Source: Desulfobulbaceae bacterium UBA5123 (GTDB lineage Bacteria > Desulfobacterota > Desulfobulbia > Desulfobulbales > UBA5123). Taken from it: a stretch of 8,528 nt of DNA. The notes beneath the pieces are model-generated. The model saw only the letters and a program-made list of their open reading frames with translations, was not told the DNA's origin and did no database searches. Below are positions 1 through 5,779 of this stretch, one piece after another. The stretch spans positions 1-8,528 of the forward strand of contig DHYT01000221.1 in assembly GCA_002415465.1 (NCBI GenBank), given 5' to 3'. The number at the start of each line of letters is the position of its first letter. The stretch's first letter is position 1. The position numbers and the translations under genes are program-made.

Positions 1-1086
1 GCCTATTCGCCGGCGCCGGTGGTCACCGCGGAGCTGCACCGGCAGGCCATGGAAGAGGTGATGCTGCCGACCATCCGGGCCATGGCCGCCGAGGGGCGGC
101 CCTACAAGGGGATGCTGTATGCCGGGTTGATGATCGATCAGGGCCGGGCCAAGGTGCTGGAGTTCAACTGCCGCTTCGGTGACCCCGAGGCGCAGCCGTT
201 GCTGATGCGGTTGAAGACCGATCTGGTTGATGTCATGGAGGCGGTGATTGACGGCAGGCTGCACGAGATCACCCTGGAGATCGATCCCAGGCCCACGGTC
301 TGCGTGGTGATGGCCGCCGGCGGCTATCCCGGTTCGTATGAAAAGGGACGGGTTATCGAGGGGCTGGATGCCGCGGCCGCTCTCAAGGATGTGGTGGTTT
401 TTCATGCCGGCACCGCCGTGGTTGACGGCAAGACCGTGACCGCCGGCGGGCGGGTGCTGGGGGTGACCGCCATCGGTGACAATCTTGCAAGCGCCATAGC
501 CAAGGCCTATGCGGCGGTTGATTGCATCCGTTGGCAGGATGGTTTTTATCGCAAGGATATCGGCCAGAAGGCGGTGCGCCGCGGCCAAGGGGGTCCAATG
601 ATTTCTATTTTGATGGGGAGCGATTCCGATCTGCCGGTGATGCAGGCGTGCGCAGATTTTCTGAAAAAGATGGAGGTGCCGTATGAGATGACCGTGGCCT
701 CGGCGCACCGGACGCCGGCCCGGGCCATGCATATAGCCGCCACCGCCCGAGAGCGCGGGGTCAAGGTGATCATCGCCGCCGCCGGCATGGCAGCGCATCT
801 GGCCGGGGTGCTCGCCGCGCATACCACCCTGCCGGTGATCGGCATTCCCATGGACGCCTCCGCCCTGAACGGTCTGGACGCCCTGCTGTCCACCGTTCAG
901 ATGCCGCCGGGGGTGCCGGTGGCGACCATGGGTATCGGCAAGGCCGGGGCGAAAAACGGCGCCATCCTCGCCTGTCAGATTCTGTCCATCTCCGACCCGC
1001 AGATGGCCGAAAAGCTCGCGCTCTTCAAGGAGCAGATGGCGGCGGAGGTGGATGCCAAGGCTCGCAAGCTCGAGTCGATGGGGTGA
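1..1086 (+). CDS. purD-purE: PurD (C-terminal part) fused in frame to PurE
   Basis: The reading frame is open from base 1, so the 5' part lies outside the window, and it ends at TGA 1084-1086. Codons 1-199 are the end of phosphoribosylamine-glycine ligase (GARS), the ATP-grasp enzyme joining glycine to phosphoribosylamine in purine synthesis. Visible GARS signatures are AYSPAPVVT at the window start, YAGLMID, EFNCRFGDPEAQP (metal-binding Glu/Asn), VVMAAGGYPG, VFHAGT and GGRVLGVTA. The final YRKDIGQKAVRR matches the usual GARS end, where E. coli PurD has about ten more residues and stops. Here there is no stop: five residues (GQGGP) lead straight into the Met of a full PurE. The product is therefore either one bifunctional protein or two products, with PurE made by internal initiation. 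Domain identities are firm; the biological reality of the fusion is untested, and a single base error at the junction could mimic it. Confidence 0.9.
   Translation, partial: AYSPAPVVTAELHRQAMEEVMLPTIRAMAAEGRPYKGMLYAGLMIDQGRAKVLEFNCRFGDPEAQPLLMRLKTDLVDVMEAVIDGRLHEITLEIDPRPTVCVVMAAGGYPGSYEKGRVIEGLDAAAALKDVVVFHAGTAVVDGKTVTAGGRVLGVTAIGDNLASAIAKAYAAVDCIRWQDGFYRKDIGQKAVRRGQGGPMISILMGSDSDLPVMQACADFLKKMEVPYEMTVASAHRTPARAMHIAATARERGVKVIIAAAGMAAHLAGVLAAHTTLPVIGIPMDASALNGLDALLSTVQMPPGVPVATMGIGKAGAKNGAILACQILSISDPQMAEKLALFKEQMAAEVDAKARKLESMG
587..593 (+). promoter_or_regulatory. SD-like sequence inside the PurD-PurE junction
   Basis: AAGGGGG lies 4 bases before ATG 598, and its AAGG core is 7 bases before it. 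It could drive internal initiation of PurE even though the upstream frame has no stop. In a GC-rich genome a G-run of this kind can also occur by chance, since it encodes the Gly-Gln-Gly-Gly linker. Confidence 0.45.
598..1086 (+). CDS. purE: PurE module, N5-CAIR mutase (possible internal product)
   Basis: Read from ATG 598, this is a complete 162-residue PurE, close to the usual size of about 160-170 aa. PurE interconverts N5-CAIR and CAIR in de novo purine synthesis and normally acts as a cytosolic octamer. Visible motifs are the phosphate-binding GSDSD (residues 7-11), SAHRTP (35-40, His37, matching E. coli His45), AAHLAG (66-71, His67, matching E. coli His75), QMPPGVPVAT (101-110) and GIGKAGAKN (112-120). 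These are class I (mutase) features; class II AIR carboxylases instead have SAHKT and a SNALSG loop. Class I enzymes normally work with PurK, which is not in this window. The module is in frame with PurD and has its own upstream SD-like sequence, so both a fusion and a separate protein are possible. Confidence 0.88.
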   Translation: MISILMGSDSDLPVMQACADFLKKMEVPYEMTVASAHRTPARAMHIAATARERGVKVIIAAAGMAAHLAGVLAAHTTLPVIGIPMDASALNGLDALLSTVQMPPGVPVATMGIGKAGAKNGAILACQILSISDPQMAEKLALFKEQMAAEVDAKARKLESMG

Positions 1087-1111
1087 GGGGGCGGTCCGGC
1101 GAGGGCAAAAC

Positions 1112-1759
1112 ATGAGCGGTCATGCATCTTGCCCCAAGGTTTCCGGCGCCGCCCTGGCCACGGCTGTTCGGGTTATCCGGCAGGGCGGCGTGGTCGCCTT
1201 CCCGACCGAAACCTACTACGGCTTGGCGGTGGACCCGTTCAACGTCGCCGCCCTGGCCCGACTCTTTGCCATCAAGGAGCGGCCTCGCCAAAAGGCGGTG
1301 CTCGTTCTCATCCAGGATCGGGAGCAGTTGCCGTTGTTGGCTAGCCGGGTGCCGTCTGTCTTTCAGCCGCTGCTGGGGGTATTCTGGCCGGGGCCGTTGA
1401 CCCTTGTTTTTCCTGCCCGGCCGTCGTTGTCGCAACTGCTTACCGGTGGCAGCGGCACCGTCGGGATCAGGGTTTCGTCGCACGAGGTCGCCGCCTCCCT
1501 GCTTGCAGCCCTGGGGGGGCCGGTGACCGCGACCAGCGCCAATATCTCCGGGCGGCCGGCCGCCACCTGTGCCGCGCAGGTCGCGGCGCAATTCGGTGAG
1601 GCCGTTGATTTCATTCTCGACGGCGGCGAAACGCCGGGAGGCAAGGGGTCTACCCTGGTCGGCTGTGGCGATGACGGCCGTTGCGTGCTCTTGCGGGATG
1701 GCGTGATCCCCTTCGCCAAGGTTGAGGAGGTGGCCGGACGAACCCTCGATGCCCGCTGA
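1112..1759 (+). CDS. tsaC: L-threonylcarbamoyladenylate synthase (TsaC/YrdC/Sua5 family)
   Basis: This 215-residue cytosolic enzyme makes threonylcarbamoyl-AMP from threonine, bicarbonate and ATP, the first step of t6A modification at position 37 of ANN-decoding tRNAs. Visible signatures are GGVVAFPTETYYGLAVDP (residues 25-42), the KERPRQK substrate loop (55-61, family KxRP motif), FWPGPLTLVF (91-100), TATSANISG (139-147, containing the SxN motif), and KGSTLVGCGDDGRCVLLRDGVI (178-199, containing the family Ser-Thr). Its length is nearer to E. coli TsaC (190 aa) than to Sua5 (about 340 aa), so the C-terminal Sua5 domain is absent. ATG 1112 is chosen because GAGGG (1101-1105) lies 6 bases upstream and the family fold begins soon after. 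An in-frame ATG at 1052 would overlap purE and add 20 unlike residues. It follows purE by 25 bases and is probably cotranscribed. Its pathway partner tsaE is at 5022-5501 on the other strand. Confidence 0.93.
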   Translation: MSGHASCPKVSGAALATAVRVIRQGGVVAFPTETYYGLAVDPFNVAALARLFAIKERPRQKAVLVLIQDREQLPLLASRVPSVFQPLLGVFWPGPLTLVFPARPSLSQLLTGGSGTVGIRVSSHEVAASLLAALGGPVTATSANISGRPAATCAAQVAAQFGEAVDFILDGGETPGGKGSTLVGCGDDGRCVLLRDGVIPFAKVEEVAGRTLDAR

Positions 1760-1791
1760 AGCGCTTGCGGCTTCGCCTGCATCGGGCTTTT
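1751..1791 (+). terminator. weak hairpin plus T4 at the end of tsaC
   Basis: GCCCG (1751-1755) can pair with CGGGC (1783-1787). Nested inside, GAAGC (1758-1762) can pair with GCTTC (1770-1774). TTTT follows at 1788-1791. The stem is broken by unpaired bases on the 3' side and the T-run is short, so termination would be inefficient at best. It overlaps the tsaC stop codon. It would separate the purine/tsaC unit from the signalling block. Confidence 0.3.
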
Positions 1792-1825
1792 GCCGGTTGA
1801 AATGGCTCATCAATCATGGTAGTTC

Positions 1826-1854
1826 TTGAATTAACGAAACAACTCTCATAGAGT
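1826..1854 (+). promoter_or_regulatory. candidate sigma70-type promoter before the Hpt gene
   Basis: TTGAAT (1826-1831) and TAGAGT (1849-1854) are 17 bases apart. Each matches the TTGACA/TATAAT consensus at 4 of 6 positions, including the important -10 T1, A2 and T6. The element sits in the most AT-rich part of the 121-base gap between tsaC and the Hpt gene, 27 bases before the Hpt start. This is inferred from consensus only. Confidence 0.35.
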
Positions 1855-1855
1855 T
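1841..1855 (+). repeat. 15-base palindrome overlapping the -10 region
   Basis: AACTCT-CAT-AGAGTT is a perfect 6-base inverted repeat with a 3-base spacer. It covers the candidate -10 element of the Hpt promoter. The size and position suit an operator half-site pair, but no regulator is identifiable and a chance dyad cannot be excluded. Confidence 0.4.
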
Positions 1856-1880
1856 CGGTAACCTGGGAATACAATCAGAT

Positions 1881-2207
1881 ATGACTACTATGCAATGGGA
1901 CAGGAATTTTGCTCTTGAGCAGGCCGGTGATGACGAGGAAATGCTGGCGGAACTCCTCGGCCTCCTGCGCTCCTCCTCCGCCGACGACCTCGCCGCGATA
2001 AAGGCGGCGATGGCGGCTGGCGACGCCATGGGCATGGGGAATGCCGCCCACAGCATCAAGGGCGCCGCCGCCAGCCTCGGCATTGAACAACTCGCAACCC
2101 TGGCTGAAACCATGGAGAAGGCCGGCCGGGCAGGGGATATTGAAGGCGCTTCGATGTTGGTTGCCCCTCTGTCGGCAATGATTGCGGAACTGGCAAATTG
2201 TAAATAG
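1881..2207 (+). CDS. stand-alone histidine phosphotransfer (Hpt) protein
   Basis: This 108-residue protein consists of a single Hpt domain. The signature AAHSIKGAAASLGI is at residues 55-68, giving His57 as the phosphoacceptor, with Lys60 and Gly61 at the conserved positions. The flanking segments (about 18-50 and 68-105) are Ala/Leu-rich and helical in character, as expected for the four-helix bundle. There is no membrane segment. Hpt proteins relay phosphate between receiver domains of hybrid kinases and terminal response regulators. The hybrid kinase at 3164-4990 has a receiver but no Hpt domain, so this is its likely partner. ATG 1881 is preceded only by a weak GGGA about 12 bases upstream, and ATG 1890 (three codons later) is an alternative start. 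A 111-base gap separates it from the HDOD gene. Confidence 0.85.
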   Translation: MTTMQWDRNFALEQAGDDEEMLAELLGLLRSSSADDLAAIKAAMAAGDAMGMGNAAHSIKGAAASLGIEQLATLAETMEKAGRAGDIEGASMLVAPLSAMIAELANCK

Positions 2208-2257
2208 GGGTATTGGTCCTATCACCTGTTGCGGGTTGGGCTTGCGGAGAGGCCCGG

Positions 2258-2283
2258 GTCGGTTTCCGTCCACCGGCTTATTT
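2258..2283 (+). terminator. hairpin with T-rich tail between Hpt and HDOD genes
   Basis: GTCGGT (2258-2263) pairs with ACCGGC (2272-2277), with one G-T wobble and an 8-base loop, followed by TTATTT (2278-2283). It lies in the 111-base gap 2208-2318. It could be a weak terminator or attenuator that lowers HDOD/kinase expression relative to Hpt. I see no recognisable riboswitch or clear promoter in the rest of this gap. Confidence 0.3.
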
Positions 2284-2318
2284 CCCCGGCCACGCGTACC
2301 GATTATTTCTGGTAACTT

Positions 2319-3167
2319 ATGCCTACAGCCCAAGAACTGGTCCGAAAATTCAGCGACCTCAAAACGCTTCCCCACGTCGCCTTGCGGCTTACCAAACTGG
2401 TCAACGACGACCGGAGCACCATGCATGACTTCGAAGAGGTCATCAAGCTCGATCCGGTACTTGTCACCCGTCTTTTGCGTCTCGTCAACAGCCCCTATTT
2501 CGGTCTGATCAACAAGGTCGAATCCATCCCCAAGGCCGTCGTCTACGTCGGCATGAAGAATCTCCGGAACCTGGTGGCGGTTGAGGCGTTGCGCAACCTC
2601 TTCCGCGGCGGCGAGAATGAGAACGGCTTTTCAAGGAAGAATCTCTGGATCCATTCGGCCACCGTCGCCATTATCGCCGAGATGATCGCCAAGCGGATAT
2701 TCGGCCAGGAGGGCGAGGATGTGTTCCTGGCCGGCATCATTCATGATATCGGCCTGATCGTCGAGGATCAGCTGGTGGGTGAGTCGTTGTGGAGCGCCTG
2801 CGCCGCCTATGATCCGACCAAGAATACGCTGGCCCTGTGCGAGCAGGAGTCCATCGGCACCGATCATTGCCTGGTCGGCAATCTCCTCGCCAAGGAATGG
2901 CGACTTCCCAACGAAGTGTTGAAGGCGATCCGGCTGCATCATGATATGGAGCGGAAACACTCCCTCGGCAGTATTACCAGCATCCTGCAGTTGGCCGAGT
3001 ATGTGGCCGGCAAGCTCGGCTATTCGCCGCTTGTCGGCAGGTTTGATCCGTTGCCCGACTACCTGGTGCGGCATGTTCGTTCGACCATGACCAATTACAA
3101 GGTGATCATGCGCGACCTGCCGTCAGAAATGGCCAAGGCCAAGGATCTCTATGAAACCGACTTGTGA
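2319..3167 (+). CDS. HDOD-domain signalling protein
   Basis: This is a 282-residue soluble protein. An HDOD domain covers roughly residues 8-210: LPHVALRLTKLVND near the start, VIKLDPVLVTRLLRLVNSPYFG (41-62), then IPKAVVYVGMKNLRNLVAV (70-88). HDOD domains are HD-superfamily relatives usually regarded as non-catalytic signalling modules, found with two-component, chemotaxis and c-di-GMP systems. This copy keeps several HD-like residues: His112, His142-Asp143 (HDIG), His183, and His207-His208. At the usual last metal-ligand Asp it has Glu227 (LAEYVA). There is no GYP motif, so it is not a c-di-GMP phosphodiesterase of the HD-GYP type. The C-terminal 60 residues are unrecognised. ATG 2319 has no strong SD. 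The gene's stop overlaps the kinase GTG by 4 bases, implying coupled translation and shared function with the kinase. Confidence 0.85.
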   Translation: MPTAQELVRKFSDLKTLPHVALRLTKLVNDDRSTMHDFEEVIKLDPVLVTRLLRLVNSPYFGLINKVESIPKAVVYVGMKNLRNLVAVEALRNLFRGGENENGFSRKNLWIHSATVAIIAEMIAKRIFGQEGEDVFLAGIIHDIGLIVEDQLVGESLWSACAAYDPTKNTLALCEQESIGTDHCLVGNLLAKEWRLPNEVLKAIRLHHDMERKHSLGSITSILQLAEYVAGKLGYSPLVGRFDPLPDYLVRHVRSTMTNYKVIMRDLPSEMAKAKDLYETDL

Positions 3168-4990
3168 CGCCGACCATGACCGGGGATGAGTTCGAAAATG
3201 TGTTTGACGATCTGCTGAACGGCGATGAAGAGCTGAAGGCTTTTTGTCAGGTTCTGCAAGAGCAGGTTCCGCAGGCGTTTATCCAGTTGCACGGAGATAA
3301 CGGGGTGGTGCTGCCGGAGGTTGCCGCACAGCCCTGTTCGGCGGAAGGCGTGGCGGAGCTGCTTGCAAAAACCCGCGCCGCAGGCGGGAGGCCGGTTGCC
3401 GCACAGGGCCAGGCCGGCGAGTGGTGTTACGGACTCAGGGTCGACAAGATCAGCGCGGTGCTGTTGTTCTCCTTGCCGGGCCGCTCCGACAATCTGCTGG
3501 TGGAGCCGCATGGGCGGCAGCTTTTGCAGGGGGTTATCGATTACGCCCTGCTGCAGCAGGAGCAGCAGCTGCTGAAGATTGAAAATGAACAGATCTTCCG
3601 GCAGATCGCGGTGTTGAAGCAGAAGCACACCGCCCTCATCGAAGACAACTTCCGGCAATACCGGCTTATCCAGGATAAGGAAAAGGAATACGCCCGCACC
3701 CTGGAAAGCGAGATCGCCCGCCAGACCGCGGAACTGCGGAACACCAACGCCCGCTTGGAAGAAGCCAGCCGTTTGCAGAGCGAGTTTCTGGCCAACATGA
3801 GTCATGAACTGCGGACGCCGATGAACGCCATCATCGGTTTCTCGGATCTGCTCCTTGAGTTGAAGCTGGACAAGGAGTCCAGGGAGTACGCCCAGACCAT
3901 CAAGAACGCGGGGATGAACCTGCTGGTGCTGATCAACGATATCCTTGATCTCGCCAAGATCGAGGCGGGCCGGATCGAGCTTGAGCATGCGCCTTTCGAT
4001 CTGCGGGAAACGGTTGACAACGTGGCCAGTCTGTTCCGGATCCCGGCCCGTGAAAAGAAACTCTCCTTCATGGTGGAAATCGCGCCGCAGCTGCCGGCCC
4101 TGTTGTATGGCGACAATAATCGGCTGCGGCAGATCCTCATCAATCTTGTCGGCAACGCCATGAAGTTCACCGCCGCCGGCGAGGTGGCGATCGTCATCGG
4201 GTTGCAATCCCTGGCCAGCGAACAGGCGCAGGTTGTCTTCTCGGTGCGTGATTCCGGCATCGGCATTCCCCCGGAGCGGCAGCAGGCGATCTTCGACAAA
4301 TTCACCCAGGCCGATGGTTCTACCACCCGAAAGTATGGCGGCACCGGCCTCGGTCTTGCCATCTGTCATCAACTTGTGCAGTTGATGGGGGGGAGCATCG
4401 CGGTCAAAAGCGTTGAAGGGGAGGGCAGTTCCTTTTTCTTTACCCTGCCGCTCAAGGTCGCCCGGCCGGATGCCGTCGTCGCCCCCCGGCCCGAGCCCGA
4501 GGGGCGCGCCGAAGGGAATATGCAGGCCGAGGCGGCGTCGGTCCGCTCCGCCCTGCGGGTGCTGCTGGTGGAGGACAATCCGGTCAACCAGCGGCTGGCC
4601 TCCATCATCATCAAGAAGCAGGGCTGTGAGCTGGCGGTGGCCGGGGATGGCATCGAGGCGTTGGCGCAGCTGGAAAAGCACGTTTTCGATCTGGTCCTGA
4701 TGGATGTGCAGATGCCGAATATGGACGGCTTGGAGGCGACCCGGAGGATCAGGAAGATCGAGGCTTCGTCGGGTGCGCGGGCGCAATACGCCGGCTTGCG
4801 GAACAGGACCAAGCCCTTGTCGATCATCGGGCTGACCGCCCATGCCCGCAAGGAGGATGAGCAGTCCTGTTACGGGGCCGGGATGAACGGGTTTCTCACC
4901 AAGCCCATCATCCGGGCGCGTCTTGAGGCGGTGCTGGCGGAAGAGGCGGAGGCGTGCAACCTGGGGCGGCCGCAGGGGCCGGCCGCCTGA
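3164..4990 (+). CDS. soluble hybrid histidine kinase (HisKA-HATPase-REC)
   Basis: This is a 608-residue hybrid sensor kinase. Domains in order: an unrecognised N-terminal region (1-130); a charged Gln/Glu/Lys-rich coiled coil (about 130-205); HisKA with SEFLANMSHELRTP and phosphoacceptor His214; HATPase_c with an N-box (NLVGNAMKF, Asn331), G1 DSGIGIPP (from 363), an FDKFTQAD F-box and G2 GGTGLGLAI (from 392); a Pro/Arg/Glu-rich linker (432-460); and a receiver with acidic Glu470-Asp471, phosphoacceptor Asp514, Thr558 and Lys580. There is no transmembrane segment, so it senses a cytosolic or interacting cue. The receiver has several extra residues (about 533-550) between its DGLEATRRIR helix and the beta strand leading to Thr558. 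GTG 3164 gives a 4-base overlap with the HDOD stop; ATG 3176 is an alternative start. It has no Hpt domain of its own. The likely relay is His214 to Asp514 to the nearby Hpt His57. Confidence 0.93.
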   Translation: MTPTMTGDEFENVFDDLLNGDEELKAFCQVLQEQVPQAFIQLHGDNGVVLPEVAAQPCSAEGVAELLAKTRAAGGRPVAAQGQAGEWCYGLRVDKISAVLLFSLPGRSDNLLVEPHGRQLLQGVIDYALLQQEQQLLKIENEQIFRQIAVLKQKHTALIEDNFRQYRLIQDKEKEYARTLESEIARQTAELRNTNARLEEASRLQSEFLANMSHELRTPMNAIIGFSDLLLELKLDKESREYAQTIKNAGMNLLVLINDILDLAKIEAGRIELEHAPFDLRETVDNVASLFRIPAREKKLSFMVEIAPQLPALLYGDNNRLRQILINLVGNAMKFTAAGEVAIVIGLQSLASEQAQVVFSVRDSGIGIPPERQQAIFDKFTQADGSTTRKYGGTGLGLAICHQLVQLMGGSIAVKSVEGEGSSFFFTLPLKVARPDAVVAPRPEPEGRAEGNMQAEAASVRSALRVLLVEDNPVNQRLASIIIKKQGCELAVAGDGIEALAQLEKHVFDLVLMDVQMPNMDGLEATRRIRKIEASSGARAQYAGLRNRTKPLSIIGLTAHARKEDEQSCYGAGMNGFLTKPIIRARLEAVLAEEAEACNLGRPQGPAA

Positions 4991-5008
4991 TCGGCCTGGA
5001 GCGGCCGG
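4965..5008 (+). other. mutually exclusive GC hairpins at convergent gene ends
   Basis: GGCGGCC (4965-4971) pairs perfectly with GGCCGCC (4981-4987). Alternatively CCGGCCGC (4979-4986) pairs perfectly with GCGGCCGG (5001-5008). The two stems share bases and cannot form together. They span the kinase stop codon and the 31-base gap to the end of tsaE. Neither has a T-tract, so neither is an intrinsic terminator in the usual sense; they may slow polymerase or protect 3' ends. Confidence 0.35.
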
Positions 5009-5021
5009 GCTGACCGGCGCG

Positions 5022-5501
5022 TTATTCAGCCGCCGGCGCGAGCAGGGGCGGGATCCTTGCCCGCCAGCCGTCACCGTAACCGGTAAGCTCGACGCTGCGG
5101 GATGTTTCGCCGGCAAAGCGGAGGTTGATGTTGAGCCGTTCGGCCGGCATCAGGGAGCCCAGCCGCTCCGGCCACTCGATGACGCAGAGCCCCTCGCCGT
5201 AGAGATAATCCTCGAAACCAAGCGCCTCGATCTCCTCCTCGTCGGCCAGACGGTATAAATCCATGTGGTAGAGCGGCATGCGGCCCGGATATTCGTGCAG
5301 CAGGCTGAAGGTCGGGCTGGTGATATAGCACTCCGCCGGTACCTGCAGCCCCTGGCCGATGGCCTGGGTGAGGGTTGTTTTGCCCGCCCCCAGGTTGCCG
5401 GTCATGGTGATGATGTCGCCGGGGCGCGCTGCGCGGCCTAGCTGTCGGCCGAAGGCGATGGTTTCCGCCAGCGAGGCGAGAACGATGGCGGTGGTCGTCA
5501 T
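5022..5501 (-). CDS. tsaE: tRNA threonylcarbamoyladenosine ATPase subunit TsaE
   Basis: This 159-residue P-loop ATPase works with TsaB and TsaD to complete t6A tRNA modification in the cytosol. Visible motifs are Walker A GNLGAGKTTL (residues 35-44), ITSPTFSLLHEY (60-71), LYHMDLYRL (77-85, Walker B region), EEIEALGFEDYL (89-100) and VIEWPERLG (107-115), all typical of the YjeE/TsaE family, with normal family length. The start is ATG 5501-5499, chosen because family similarity begins there and it forms a 4-base ATGA overlap with the cytochrome stop. An upstream in-frame ATG at 5603 would add 34 residues that lie within the cytochrome gene in another frame. Expression probably depends on translation of the upstream cytochrome. 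Its stop is TAA at 5024-5022. TsaC of the same pathway is at 1112-1759. Confidence 0.94.
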   Translation of the reverse strand: MTTTAIVLASLAETIAFGRQLGRAARPGDIITMTGNLGAGKTTLTQAIGQGLQVPAECYITSPTFSLLHEYPGRMPLYHMDLYRLADEEEIEALGFEDYLYGEGLCVIEWPERLGSLMPAERLNINLRFAGETSRSVELTGYGDGWRARIPPLLAPAAE

Positions 5502-5779
5502 TGGCCTGCTTGTTCCATTTTCTTGTGGCAGAAAAGGCAGCGGTACTTGGGCGGGTGGTCCTTGGGGAGCGCCACGCCTTCCGGGTTGTGGCATTGCTGG
5601 CATTCCTTCTCCGCCTCTTTCTTGTCCATGGGGTAGTATTTGGCGTGGTCGGCGTCATGGGGCAGCCTGACCGTTGTTTCCGGCGGCGCGTTCCAGAGGA
5701 ACAGGAAGATGCCGCCGCAGGCGATCAGGAACAGGGCGGTGTGGAGAGTGGATTTCTTGGCGGACATGGATGGCTTCAT
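5498..5779 (-). CDS. small membrane-anchored diheme cytochrome c
   Basis: This 93-residue protein has a Lys-containing N-terminus, one hydrophobic segment (about 13-29) and a short exported domain with two haem c motifs, CQQCH (60-64) and CLFCH (81-85). His41, His45 and His75 are candidate sixth ligands. It would be an electron carrier tethered to the periplasmic side of the membrane, with haems attached by the cytochrome c maturation system. LIAC (18-21) resembles a lipobox, but hydrophobic residues continue after the Cys, so an uncleaved anchor is more likely. ATG 5779 is chosen because AAGGA lies 8 bases upstream and it forms an ATGA overlap with the flavoprotein stop; ATG 5767 is a weaker alternative. 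The gene sits between a flavoprotein and tsaE with 4-base overlaps on both sides. The specific redox partner is unknown. Confidence 0.85.
   Translation of the reverse strand: MKPSMSAKKSTLHTALFLIACGGIFLFLWNAPPETTVRLPHDADHAKYYPMDKKEAEKECQQCHNPEGVALPKDHPPKYRCLFCHKKMEQAGQ

Noticed and set aside
1025..1813. A 262-codon minus-strand frame opposite tsaC
   Set aside because: Low-complexity Gly/Arg/Pro composition without family signatures; shadow of tsaC.
2208..2318. Possible riboswitch in the Hpt-HDOD gap
   Set aside because: Only a short wobble-containing hairpin is visible; no conserved riboswitch core was recognised.
3149..5116. A 655-codon open frame on the minus strand opposite the kinase gene
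   Set aside because: The plus strand encodes an intact HisKA-HATPase-REC protein. The antisense product is rich in Arg/Gln/Pro/His without any motif, as expected of a GC-rich shadow frame.
5717..5728. Lipobox-like LIAC in the cytochrome
   Set aside because: The hydrophobic run continues beyond the Cys and is short before it, so a signal anchor explains it better than a lipoprotein.
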